Shown piece after piece: positions 34,542 to 43,900 of a stretch of 64,000 nucleotides of DNA. The first letter of the stretch is position 1; each line of letters starts with the position of its first letter. The position numbers and the translations under genes were made by a program. This stretch comes from UBA1724 sp963621575 (GTDB taxonomy: Bacteria; Verrucomicrobiota; Lentisphaeria; Oligosphaerales; Oligosphaeraceae): the NCBI GenBank assembly GCA_963621575.1, contig CAVFEH010000012.1:1-64000 (forward strand), given 5' to 3'. A model generated the notes under the pieces. The model had not been told where the DNA came from and made no database searches. It saw nothing but the letters and a program-made list of their open reading frames with translations.

Positions 34542-35891
34542 TCATCGTGCCCATTCATCCAGGCGCCCCTGTGCCGCCGCCAGTGCCAAGACGCGGTGGA
34601 AGAAGCAAGGTCGATTCCGGCATTCGCACTTGCCTTTTGGCCCGACATTTCCGCAGGCCCCTTCGGTCAGTCGCTTGGGGCAGCGGTCATTGGGAAGGTA
34701 TCCCAGATGGACCAGCCGGAAAAGGACATTTGGATTGACGCCGCAGATCTTGCAGAGGGCGTTTCGGAGTGCCTTTGGCTTTGCGGGGTCGTCGGCGGTT
34801 CGCAGGAGCCGGGAGACCAACCGATCCCCGAAGGGTGCCTTTCCAGGGTCCAGAGGACTGGTTGGCTCGAACTCCACGCCGGCGGGGTCCCGGTGGTTGA
34901 GTTGCATGAGATTTGCGAAAAGGTATCGTGGGCTGGCGACTGGCGGGAGCATGGTCTTTTCCATCTCCTCCTTCCAGCGGTTCCGCCAGGAGTTGTAATC
35001 GGGGCATTCCTCCTGTGCCTTTTGAAAGGCGGCGGTCAGCTCCAGGAGATCCATGGGGGAGATGTCACCGTGGAGAAGCGCTCCGCAAAATCCCAGTCGA
35101 CGGAAGCCGGTCATAAGGAGTGCCAGGCACCGGGCTTGATACGCCCTGCCCTCCCGAAGGCCCTTGGCGTACTCAATCTTCAGGCCCCGCTGGTAGAGTT
35201 CGGGGAGGAGCACGCCGTGTGGCAGAACCGCGGGGAGCAGCTCGGTCTCCTCGGAGGAGAACCAGAGGACGCGTGCAATGACGGGCACCGCGGCGTCGCG
35301 CATCTGGAGCTCCCACTGCAGCTCTTGGGCCTTTCGGACATCCCAGGTGGCCTGGCAGAACAGGAACCGGGCGCCACAAGCCAGCTTCCGGCCCATCTTT
35401 GCGTAGGAGATGGCGATATCCTGGGCGGTGTACTTGCCCACATTGATGGTCGCGCCGCCAGTGAGCCCACCCAGTCCCTCCTCCCGGCAAAGACGGAGGC
35501 TCTCCACGGAATCGACGTAGTACTTCTCCAGGGGATTTGCATCCCCGCTGGCGGCGCAGAAAACGCCGTCCGGTTTTTCCTGCGCCATCTTCTGGAGCCA
35601 GACCAGACTCTCCCGGGGCGCACGGCCCTTACCTGAGAACATCCGGACCACGGGGCCGGGAAAGTGGCGTGCCAGGAGGGCGGCGAAGTCCTGGACATCC
35701 TGTCGTTCCAGGTCATCGGGGTTGTCATCCACCACGAGGGCATAGAAGAGTCCGTCGCGGGCATAGTCCGCGGCGATGCCCTGTGCCAGCGCGTCGGCTT
35801 CCTGGAGGGAGTCTTCCATGGCGGTCGGCGCCACCTCTCCCAGGAGATGGAAGGTGCCGTCCAGCAGTCCGGAGACGAAGGGGGATTCCAT
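34542..35891 (-). CDS. MetF-like protein with methylenetetrahydrofolate reductase C-terminal zinc domain
   Basis: A 449-aa protein. Residues about 10-290 resemble the MetF barrel (GGATINVGKYTAQDIAI, then KLACGARFLFCQATWD, where MetF proteins have the conserved Gln). Residues about 355-449 match the cysteine-rich domain often found beside MetF in anaerobes (KICGVNP, CPKRLTEGACG, KCECRNRPCFF), which in acetogen enzyme systems goes with the MetV subunit. It likely reduces methylene-tetrahydrofolate to the methyl form feeding methionine synthesis, in keeping with metK downstream. Whether it acts alone or with a partner flavoprotein or ferredoxin-linked subunit is not visible. ATG 35891 was chosen over 35927 by domain start. 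Confidence 0.75.
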   Translation of the reverse strand: MESPFVSGLLDGTFHLLGEVAPTAMEDSLQEADALAQGIAADYARDGLFYALVVDDNPDDLERQDVQDFAALLARHFPGPVVRMFSGKGRAPRESLVWLQKMAQEKPDGVFCAASGDANPLEKYYVDSVESLRLCREEGLGGLTGGATINVGKYTAQDIAISYAKMGRKLACGARFLFCQATWDVRKAQELQWELQMRDAAVPVIARVLWFSSEETELLPAVLPHGVLLPELYQRGLKIEYAKGLREGRAYQARCLALLMTGFRRLGFCGALLHGDISPMDLLELTAAFQKAQEECPDYNSWRNRWKEEMEKTMLPPVASPRYLFANLMQLNHRDPAGVEFEPTSPLDPGKAPFGDRLVSRLLRTADDPAKPKALRNALCKICGVNPNVLFRLVHLGYLPNDRCPKRLTEGACGNVGPKGKCECRNRPCFFHRVLALAAAQGRLDEWAR

Positions 35892-35928
35892 AGTGCGGAT
35901 TTCGGGAAAGAAACGAAGGGAAGTCAAC

Positions 35929-37353
35929 CTAGCGCCACCACTTGTAGCCGGCCAGACGGAGGGCCTTCCTGCGGGACTGGTAGTCAGCGAAGGAGGCGGT
36001 CTTGGCGGGGCTCCAGGCGCTTTCGGCGGCGGCGACCAGTCGTGGGAAGAGCTTCGCCTCCACGCGCCACTGCGGGACCACTTCAGTCCAGAGGGGGCAT
36101 TCCAGCCCCAGGAGTCGGTCGCCCAGGATTCCCTCCATGTGCGCGCCGGTGTTGGCGGAGTACACGCCCTCTTCGGAAAGCTGGACCATCCAGGGAAGGC
36201 GAGGCTCCTCGAAGGCCTGCGGATAATCCAGGTAATATGCGTTGTCGATGGAGGAAATCACCTGATGTGAGAGATTGTTGTGGGCGGTGCACTCCCGCAT
36301 GTCGTTGGCGTTCCCCCAGCACTGGAGGACGTTTTGTGGGGTGAGGATGGCTTCGGTGCGCCAGGTGACGGGGATGCGTCCGCTGTCCACGACGAACTGT
36401 GAGAGTTCCCGCATGAACCACTCTTCCAGCTTTCGGGCATTCTCCAATTTCAACTCGGCGCACTTTGCCTGGCAGGTTGGACAGCGGTTCCAGAACCAGT
36501 CGCCTGCCTCGTCGCCGCCCAAGTGGATGTATGTGCTTTCCGGGAACAGCTCCATGGCCTCCTGGATGCGCGCCTTGGCGAATGCCAGGGAGCCGGGATT
36601 TCCCAGGCAGATCTCGGAGGAGAAGTGCTCTTTGTCGCAGCGGAATTCAGGGTGCAGCTCCAGCAGTCCGTGATTATGGCCGGGGAAGTCGATTTCGGGA
36701 ATGATCTGTATGGCGTTTTCTTTGGCGACCCGTCGGATTTCGGCGATTTCCCCGGGGGTGTAGGCGCCCTTCTGGAGGGCGGCCAGGGCATTGAGCTCCG
36801 GGGCGCCCTGGGAGGGCAAGCGCCAGCCCTCGTTGTCAGAGAGATGCCAGTGGAAGCGATTGAGGCGGAGCCGCCCCATGGCCCTCAGGAGTCGCTTGAC
36901 GGTGTCGGCATTCTGGAAATGCCGGGAGGAATCCAACATGACGCCGCGCCAGACAAGTCGCGGGGCGTCCGCAAGCGTGCCGGCCTCCAGGAAGGCCTGG
37001 TCGGCGCCAAAGCGGAATGCCAGATAGAGCTGCTGTTCCAGGGCATTGAGACCATAGACCAATCCGCCTCGATCCCCATATTCCACCAAAATCCGTCCGG
37101 AGGAGACCGTGAGGCGGAAGCCCTCCGCAGGGAGGCCCGCGCAGGATGCAAGGGCAACCTGGGGATTCTCGTTGCAGGGGATCGCCTCCACGCCGAAGAG
37201 CTGAAGGCACTCGCCCAGGAAAGGCATGGCGTCGGGAGCCACGGTCAACTGCGCGCCAAAGGCGAATTCCCCCTCGCCAAGGCGGCATTCACGGCCGCGG
37301 GGAAGAGTTCCGGAAAAGGCAGGGGCAATGGAGGCGTAGCTTTCTGGACGCAT
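35929..37353 (-). CDS. Glycoside hydrolase family 20 beta-N-acetylhexosaminidase
   Basis: Removes terminal beta-linked GlcNAc or GalNAc by substrate-assisted catalysis. The 474-aa protein has the non-catalytic N-terminal alpha/beta domain and a TIM barrel with FHWHLSDNEGWRLP, EIDFPGHNHGLLE and the catalytic pair D281-E282 in HLGGDEAG; the substrate-cradling Trp residues (LQCWGNAND; PLWTEVV) are also present. No signal peptide is evident with the ATG at 37353, so it may be cytoplasmic and act on imported oligosaccharides. A TTG at 37416 would add 21 residues encoded across a 13-C tract. It follows the GNAT-HD gene by 66 bp. Confidence 0.92.
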   Translation of the reverse strand: MRPESYASIAPAFSGTLPRGRECRLGEGEFAFGAQLTVAPDAMPFLGECLQLFGVEAIPCNENPQVALASCAGLPAEGFRLTVSSGRILVEYGDRGGLVYGLNALEQQLYLAFRFGADQAFLEAGTLADAPRLVWRGVMLDSSRHFQNADTVKRLLRAMGRLRLNRFHWHLSDNEGWRLPSQGAPELNALAALQKGAYTPGEIAEIRRVAKENAIQIIPEIDFPGHNHGLLELHPEFRCDKEHFSSEICLGNPGSLAFAKARIQEAMELFPESTYIHLGGDEAGDWFWNRCPTCQAKCAELKLENARKLEEWFMRELSQFVVDSGRIPVTWRTEAILTPQNVLQCWGNANDMRECTAHNNLSHQVISSIDNAYYLDYPQAFEEPRLPWMVQLSEEGVYSANTGAHMEGILGDRLLGLECPLWTEVVPQWRVEAKLFPRLVAAAESAWSPAKTASFADYQSRRKALRLAGYKWWR

Positions 37354-37369
37354 ACTTGTTTTTGAGATA

Positions 37370-37382
37370 GGGGGGGGGGGGG
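37370..37382 (-). repeat. 13-C homopolymer (13 G on plus strand) upstream of GH20
   Basis: On the coding strand the C-run ends 16 bp before the GH20 ATG. If translation began at the upstream TTG (37416) the run would lie inside the reading frame and slippage would switch it; from the ATG it would only alter the leader. Confidence 0.9.
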
Positions 37383-37419
37383 AAATTTTGGGCCGGCAAT
37401 CACACGATCCCGCCAAACA

Positions 37420-38499
37420 TTAAGAAACGCCTGCGCCGTGTTCTTCTTCTCCGGGGAAGAGACTATCGAGGAGGCGGATTCCGGTGGGGGTTCGGAAAAA
37501 GTCTTGTTTTGCGGCGGCGCGGGCTTTGGGGGAGAATCCGCTTTCCTCGGCGTTGACGAGATAATCAGCCTCCACGAGGATTTGGTAGTCTCGACCTTGG
37601 ATGTCCTTGAGGGTATGGTGGTGTCCTACGAGATAGGAGATCCGTTGTTTTTGTTCTTCGGAGAGAGGAGATTCCTGGAGGAATTCCAATGCCATAGGGG
37701 CGCCAACCAGTTCCTGCCGCCACCCCTCGGCAACGCCATGCTTTTCACGGCAGAGTGGGCATGCAATGTCATGGAGGATGGCGGCGCACTCCAGAACCAG
37801 CTGCTCATCTTCGGGAAGACCCTCGGCCACGCCGATGGTGCGGGCGAAGCCCCAGACCTTCATGAGGTGGGTGATGTCATGGAGATTCCCGTGAGAGAAG
37901 GAAATCATTCGTTCCATGATATGAGAGACCACATCGCGCTTTGCAAACCCCAAGCGCGTGGCGTCCTTCCAGAGAGGCTTTTCCATCCAGACCATGTCGT
38001 ACCAGCGGTCGAACTTCATGGCGCACTGGTGGAAATGTGCGCAGAGGCGATATCCCATGCGATGATGGAAGTGGACGCTGTCCAGAGTGAGCGTGTCGTC
38101 CTCCCGTCCATTGGGGGGATAGGCGATGCAGGCCTGGAGAGTATGGATTCCACGGAGGCAGGCATCCGCTTCGACGGCCTCGTAGAGTTTCGCGCCTATG
38201 CCGCTGCGGTGGAAAGAGCCATCCACATACACAGAGACCTCCGCGGAGACATCGTAGGCGGCGCGGTTCTTGAAGGGCCCCAGATAAGCATAGCCAACCA
38301 CGCGTCCGGTGGCACCGTCCGTCGCGACAAGCCAGGGATATCGTCCCAGACGCGCCTCATAGCGTTCGCCGAACTCCTCAAGAGTGGGGACGGTCAGCTC
38401 GAAGGAGACTGCGGTCTTCTCCACGTAAGGCGCATAGATGTCCAGCATTGCCTGCAGATCCAGGATCGTTGCGGGCCGGATGGAGATGTCGAGAGGCAT
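37420..38499 (-). CDS. GNAT acetyltransferase fused to an HD-domain phosphohydrolase
   Basis: A 359-aa two-domain protein. Residues 1-170 are a phosphinothricin-type GNAT N-acetyltransferase (ISIRPATILDLQAMLDIYAPYV at its start; acetyl-CoA loop region FHRSGIGAKLYEAVEA; FHHRMGYRLCAHF). Residues about 195-355 are an HD domain with His207, the H243-D244 pair in AAILHDIACP, a HHH near 295 and an Asp in VEADYLVNAEE, as in metal-dependent phosphohydrolases. Both sets of motifs look intact. The fusion links an acyl transfer to a phosphate ester hydrolysis of unknown substrate. The gene lies 35 bp after the NimA-like gene, in a run of reverse-strand genes. Confidence 0.85.
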   Translation of the reverse strand: MPLDISIRPATILDLQAMLDIYAPYVEKTAVSFELTVPTLEEFGERYEARLGRYPWLVATDGATGRVVGYAYLGPFKNRAAYDVSAEVSVYVDGSFHRSGIGAKLYEAVEADACLRGIHTLQACIAYPPNGREDDTLTLDSVHFHHRMGYRLCAHFHQCAMKFDRWYDMVWMEKPLWKDATRLGFAKRDVVSHIMERMISFSHGNLHDITHLMKVWGFARTIGVAEGLPEDEQLVLECAAILHDIACPLCREKHGVAEGWRQELVGAPMALEFLQESPLSEEQKQRISYLVGHHHTLKDIQGRDYQILVEADYLVNAEESGFSPKARAAAKQDFFRTPTGIRLLDSLFPGEEEHGAGVS

Positions 38500-38534
38500 G
38501 GGAGGGAGATGGTTTCCGGGGGAAAAGTTCTTTG

Positions 38535-39014
38535 CTACGCCTCGTGGACGCGTTTTCCGGTGACGTGTTCGAGGGTCATGGCGAGGGCCTGTACCCGTGC
38601 GCCGGCGCGTCGGAGCTCCTCCTGGATGTCCTGTTCGCTGGGATTGAAGCGCCGGGCCAGCCGCAGGCAGATCTCAAGAGCTTTTTTCTGGTCGGAGACG
38701 AGTTCCATGCGACCGAAGGCCACCACGCTGTGAAAGGTATAGGCCCATCCAGGCTCATCCTTGACACCCTCGTCCAGGACAGTGAAGCAGCATCGGGCGT
38801 CGCGGCGGACGGCATCGATCTTGTGTCCCTCCTTTGCTCCGTGGAAGTAGATCTTCCTCTCCTCCGGGCAGAAGAAGGGATTGAGATAGACGCCGTAGGG
38901 CCATCCATCATCGCCGGTGAGGGAGAGCACACCGCGCTTTGCCTGCGCAAGAATCTCCAGGGCCTCCCCCTCGGGGAGTTGCTGGGCGATGCGCCGCATG
39001 GGTCGGAAGGTCAT
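38535..39014 (-). CDS. Pyridoxamine 5'-phosphate oxidase family protein (NimA-like)
   Basis: A 159-aa split-barrel flavin-binding protein close to the NimA/nitroimidazole reductase-like group: RPMRRIAQQLPEGEALEIL at the N-terminus, RGVLSLTGDDGWPYGVYLN, and IYFHGAKEGHKIDAVRR with the His typical of these proteins. Members reduce or bind small redox compounds; a general reductase role is more likely than drug resistance. ATG 39014 was chosen because the longer frame from 39236 overlaps the flavin reductase gene. It lies 14 bp after that gene. Confidence 0.85.
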   Translation of the reverse strand: MTFRPMRRIAQQLPEGEALEILAQAKRGVLSLTGDDGWPYGVYLNPFFCPEERKIYFHGAKEGHKIDAVRRDARCCFTVLDEGVKDEPGWAYTFHSVVAFGRMELVSDQKKALEICLRLARRFNPSEQDIQEELRRAGARVQALAMTLEHVTGKRVHEA

Positions 39015-39028
39015 AAAAGCAGCTCCAA

Positions 39029-39589
39029 CTACTTCATGAGGTCTTTTCCGCAGGAGAATGCGGGCGCCACGACATCGGCCATCTTGCGGTAGCAGGCTGC
39101 GCAGGTATCGAAGCAGATGGGCTGCATTTTGGCGGCATCGGGTTTCCCGTCGGTGAGGGCGGCTTCCTCCACGGCGCAATTCAGAATGCGCCCCACCACA
39201 TTGCAGTCCTCGGGATTCTGGGAGAGCCGTTCGCATTCCAGCACCAGGGGAAATTCACGGAAGACAGGTGCGTTGACGAAGGCGCTCTTCTCCGCGGAGA
39301 GTCCGGCCACGGAGATCTTTCCGGGGACCTGGTTGCCGCTGACCAGACCGACGTAGTCACAGGCCTTCACAGTATCCGCAGTGCCGAAGGCGACGGTGAA
39401 GGCGCCATTGCGGGCGATGTTCGCCCAGGTGCGGTGGCTGGAGTCTATGCAGATGGTGATGCGGTCCTCCAGGGTGACACCGCCCCAGGCGGCGTTCATC
39501 AGGTTCGGGGTGCCGTCCTCGTCGTAGGTGCCAATCATGAGAACCGGCATGGGGAGCATCCAGTTTTTGACTCCGAAATTCTTCTTCAT
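39029..39589 (-). CDS. Flavin reductase-like (flavoredoxin) family protein
   Basis: A 186-aa split-barrel flavoprotein with MPVLMIGTYDEDGTPNLMNAAW, the FMN-binding strand region, and DYVGLVSGNQVPGK as in flavoredoxins of anaerobes. It probably transfers electrons via bound FMN in the cytoplasm. A Cys-rich ending (FDTCAACYRKM, SCGKDLMK) is present, as in several relatives. It forms a likely two-gene unit with the following NimA-like protein (14-bp gap). Confidence 0.88.
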   Translation of the reverse strand: MKKNFGVKNWMLPMPVLMIGTYDEDGTPNLMNAAWGGVTLEDRITICIDSSHRTWANIARNGAFTVAFGTADTVKACDYVGLVSGNQVPGKISVAGLSAEKSAFVNAPVFREFPLVLECERLSQNPEDCNVVGRILNCAVEEAALTDGKPDAAKMQPICFDTCAACYRKMADVVAPAFSCGKDLMK

Positions 39590-39696
39590 TCAAGCTTCCT
39601 CCGCGATCGGTTTACAAAGTAAAAAGGGTGCGAAAGCAATATACCTTGCGCGCCCCGCCTCCCCCCAGAAATCCCCCGTCCCGACGAGGATTTTTC

Positions 39697-40767
39697 CTAG
39701 TCCAATCGGAGGGCCGACAGCGAGGTCTTCCGGAGGGGCTCCAGGATGGCGTCCACCCGTCCGTAGTCAATGGGCTTCTGGAGGAGCGCCAGCAGTCCCG
39801 CGCAGTCCCCGGCGATGACAATGCGGTCCGAAAGCCCCAGCAGTTCCAGGATATCGGCCAGTCGTTCGAAGCGGTTGTTCTTGCGTGAGGGAACCACGGC
39901 GAAGGGGCGGTGGAAGAGAATCGCGAAGAGCGTTGCGTGGTAGCTGTCGCTGATGATCATGGGCGCCTGCCGGATTGCCTGGAGCCACTCCGGGATGGCC
40001 GTGCGGAAGGGTCGGTGGATTCCGGGCGTGGGGAAGATCCGCTGTTTCACGGCGATAAGCTGACAGGGCTTTCCCGTGGCCTTGCGGAGTACCAGAAGCA
40101 TCTCGCGGTGTTCCCGGGTCTCGTCCAAAAGCACCGCGGTGCACATGGGTTCGGGGGAGGAATCCGTCTGCGGGAGCAGAGGCAGGAAGAACTCCGCGCC
40201 AGCGACAAGGACGGGATCCAGGGTGTGAATGGCGTCGGGACGCCCCAATTGCCGGCAGCGCTCCAGACCGCTGCGCTCCCGGACGGCGATGCGTCGAAAG
40301 GACTTCAGGAGAGTGGCGATCTCCGCCGTGGTCTTTGGGGAACAGAGGGTCTCCTGGAGTCCCACGCCAAAGCTGGAGGAGAAGGAATACCGCGGGAGGT
40401 TCTCGGGAAAGCCCGCCAGGAAGTATTCCCGCCAGTGTTCCTTGGTGATGCCCGGATTCCAAATCTGGTCACTTCCGGCCACCACGGCATCCAGTCCACC
40501 CTCCGGCACACAGTCCAGCATCCGCTCCGAAGAGACCGGGCTCAAGCGGAGATGCTCCGACACGAAATCCAGGAAGCACTTCCGCTGGGCGCGCTTGCGG
40601 GGCTTCCATCTGGGAGCGCGAATGGCCATGAAGGGCGGGACAAAGTCCAGCACGGTGACACGGCTCCCGGGATTCTCACGCTCCAGCAGCTGCTGGGTGG
40701 CGTAAGTCTGCAACGCCGCTCCAAAATTGGAGGCGCGATGAAAGGTAATTAGGCCAATGCGAAGCAT
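39697..40767 (-). CDS. Polysaccharide pyruvyl transferase family protein
   Basis: A 356-aa enzyme expected to add a pyruvate ketal to a glycan during exopolysaccharide or envelope polysaccharide synthesis. Family features: N-terminal GLITFHRASNFGAALQTYA, AVVAGSDQIWNP, and the C-terminal ISDSYHATLFAILFHRPF. ATG 40767 begins the conserved domain; the upstream in-frame extension is leader. No glycosyltransferases flank it: the RND operon is upstream (137-bp gap) and the flavin reductase downstream. The leader is pyrimidine-rich without a Shine-Dalgarno site. Confidence 0.88.
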   Translation of the reverse strand: MLRIGLITFHRASNFGAALQTYATQQLLERENPGSRVTVLDFVPPFMAIRAPRWKPRKRAQRKCFLDFVSEHLRLSPVSSERMLDCVPEGGLDAVVAGSDQIWNPGITKEHWREYFLAGFPENLPRYSFSSSFGVGLQETLCSPKTTAEIATLLKSFRRIAVRERSGLERCRQLGRPDAIHTLDPVLVAGAEFFLPLLPQTDSSPEPMCTAVLLDETREHREMLLVLRKATGKPCQLIAVKQRIFPTPGIHRPFRTAIPEWLQAIRQAPMIISDSYHATLFAILFHRPFAVVPSRKNNRFERLADILELLGLSDRIVIAGDCAGLLALLQKPIDYGRVDAILEPLRKTSLSALRLD

Positions 40768-40903
40768 GCAACGAGGGAGAAGGGAGTAGGGACAGGTGCA
40801 AAGGGTGTTTTCGGCCGCTCCGCAGGTGCGCCCCCCAAGATTGGCGCGCAAAACAATTCCGACGACGCGGAAATATAGCTTTCCCCCCTCGGATTCACGC
40901 TTT

Positions 40904-43900
40904 CTACTCCCTCCTTCTTCCCTGCGGTGCAAAGAGGCAGTGGATCAGAGGCAGGGCAAAGATCGTGAGGATTCCGGCGACGGCGACGCCGCCGGTGGAA
41001 GCGGCGCCGATGCCGGCGCGCAGTTCACTGCCCACTGCGGTGGAAAGCGCAATGGGGAGCATTCCCAACGCACTGGCGAGAATGACCATGAGGACAGCGC
41101 GGAAGGATTCGCCGGCGCCCTGCACCATCGCCGTCCGGGAGTCCAGACCGGTCTTCTTGAGGGTGGCGTATCGATCCACGATGAGGATGGCGGCATTCAC
41201 GACAACGCCGATGAGCATCAGGGCTCCCAGCATGACCAGGATATCGATATTCCAGCCGCTGAGGAGAAGTCCCCAGATCACTCCCATGAGACCGAAGGGG
41301 AGCGTCAGAAGAATCAGGAAGGGCCGGGTGAAGGACTCCATGATGGCGCAGATTGTCAGATATGTGAGGAATGCGGCCAAGAGGATTGCCTCTCCGAAAT
41401 CCGCCATGGCATCGGTCAGGTATTCCGCGTCACCGGCGACCTCATGTCGATAACCGGGCGGGAGAATCCCGGTGTCTTCCATCTTCTGGAAAAGCTCGTT
41501 TTCCACGCTCTGGAGGGCGGCGCCCTCGGCGAGAGTCCCGCTGACCCAGACCACACGCTCCTTGTCCTTCCGCTTGATCATGACGGGGATGGCGCGGGTG
41601 GTCACATCCGCCACACTGCCCAGCAGCACGGGATGGCCGTCACCACCGGGCAGCAGGAATTTCGCCACCTGGTCCATGCCGGAGGTCTCGGCGTATTTCA
41701 CGCGGATGTCATAGGAGCGGTCACCGGACTTGTAGAGAGCGGCCTTGATGCCCTCCAGATTTCCACGGAGGATGGAACCCAGGACGGAGGAGGAGAGTCC
41801 GGCGTCCCGCATCTCAGTGCGTTTCGGAGTCACCAGAATCTGGGGTTTCCCCTCGCGGACCGTGGCGTCCACAGTGGAGATTCCGGGAAGTTCCTTGGCA
41901 AGCGCCAGGGTCTTTCGCCCGGCGTTCTCCAAGACAGAGAGATCTTTTCCCGCGATGCTGAACTTGACGGGGGTGGAGATGCCGCCCATGTCAGAAGTGG
42001 CGGTGACCATGTAGAAGACGCCGGGCTCCTTTTCCATGCGCTTCCGGACCTCGGCGATGCGCTGCTCCAGAGTCCAGGAGCGCTCCAGCTTGCTCTTGAA
42101 ATTCAGGTCGATCTGGGCGACATAGACGGCCTCGGTGACACCCTCGCCGGCAGTGTCGCGCTTTCCCACGGAGACCGCACAGTTCTCCAGGTCGGAGAGC
42201 GTGGCGCGGAATTCGTCAGCCAATGCGGTGACGCGCCGGCAGGTCGTATCCAGGTCGTAGTTTACGGGGTATTCCAGGGAGACCATCATCTTTCCCTTGT
42301 CGGAGGTCTCCATCATGGTGAATCCCAAAGAGCGCGCCTGGAACATGGCGAGGAGGAAGAACCCCACGCAAAGGAGCGTGGTGGCCAGGCAGAGCCAACG
42401 ACGTCGGGCGGCCCACCCCATCATGGCGGAGTAGCGTTCGCCCAGCTTCCGGATGAGCCCGGTCCACTTGTCCATGAGGCGCGTGAAGGCATTCTGCCGT
42501 CTCTGGCTCTTGGGCTTCAGGAGGACTGCGCAGAGAATGGGGGTGAGCGTGAACGAAATGAAGATGGAGACCACATTGACGATGAGGGTGGTCAGCGCGA
42601 AGGGTTTCAGAACCTGCCCCACCAGGCTCCACATAGTCGTGAGGGGAAGCATGACGACCACGTTGGTGCCGGCGGAGGCGAAGACGGAGATTGCCATTTC
42701 GCTGGTGCCGCGGTTGGCGGCCTCCCAGGGATCGGAGCACTTCTCCATCCAGGTGGAGACGTTCTCCAGCACCACGATGGAGTTGGAGACCAGGATTCCC
42801 ACGGAGAGTCCGATGGCCACCAGGGTGACGGTGTTGAGGGACTGCCCGGCCAGCTGCATGAAGAAGAAGCTGCAGACGATGGTCAGGGGCATGGAGACGC
42901 AGACAATGAGGGTGGTGCGCAGGTCGCCCAGGAATAGGAAGAGGATGGCGGCGCACAGGATGATTCCGCCAACGATGTCGCCTAAAGTGGAGGAGACCGT
43001 GGATTCAATGGAGGCGGCCTCGTCGGAGACCATCTGGAGCTTCATGCCGCCCGGAAGACTCCCCTGCAGCTCCGAGACCTTCTGACGGCAGGCATTCACC
43101 AACTTCACCGTGTTGGCCTCGCCCTTCTTCACAATGGACAGCAGCACGCACTCCTCGCCATTGAACCAGGCGCGCTGGCGAACTTCGTCGGTGGTCAAAA
43201 AGACCCGTCCAAGGTCACCCAGGGTGCGCCGCACACCATTCCGGCTGGCCACGGGAAAGGATGCGATTTCCTCCACGGCGGGATATTCCGCATCGAACTT
43301 CACATTGATTTCAGTGCCGTGTTCCCGGACTCTTCCGGAAGGCAGGGAGTTCACGTTTGCGGAGATGGCCTGGACCACCTCGGCGGTCGTGAGTCCGGCG
43401 CCCTCCACAAGATCCCGGTCCAGCTCCACGTGGATCTCGCGCTCATTGCCCCCCACGATGGTGACGCTGCCCACGCCGGAAATCATGGAGAATTGGTCGG
43501 CGAGGTTGTTGTCCACATAATCGTATTTCTCCTCCAGAGTGGCGTCGCCGGTGACGGCCAGCTTCACCACGCTGGTGGCATTGATGTCGATCTTCTGAAT
43601 GACGGGGCGTTCCGCGTCGTCGGGGAGGTCCTCCAGACATCCGTCCACCTTCTCGCGGACATCCACGGCGGCGATATCCACGTCGGTGCCAAGCTGGAAC
43701 TCCAGCCGCACCACGCAGACATTCTCCAGGCAGGTGGATTCCACGTGTTTGAGGCCGTCCAGGGAGGAGACGGCATCCTCGATATGCTTCGCCACGTCTT
43801 TCTCCATGTCCTCGGGGGTGGCGCCCACCCAGGTTGTTGTGACGGTGACATAGGGAATGTCGGTGGCGGGGAGGTTCTCCAGAGAGAGCTTCCGATAGCT

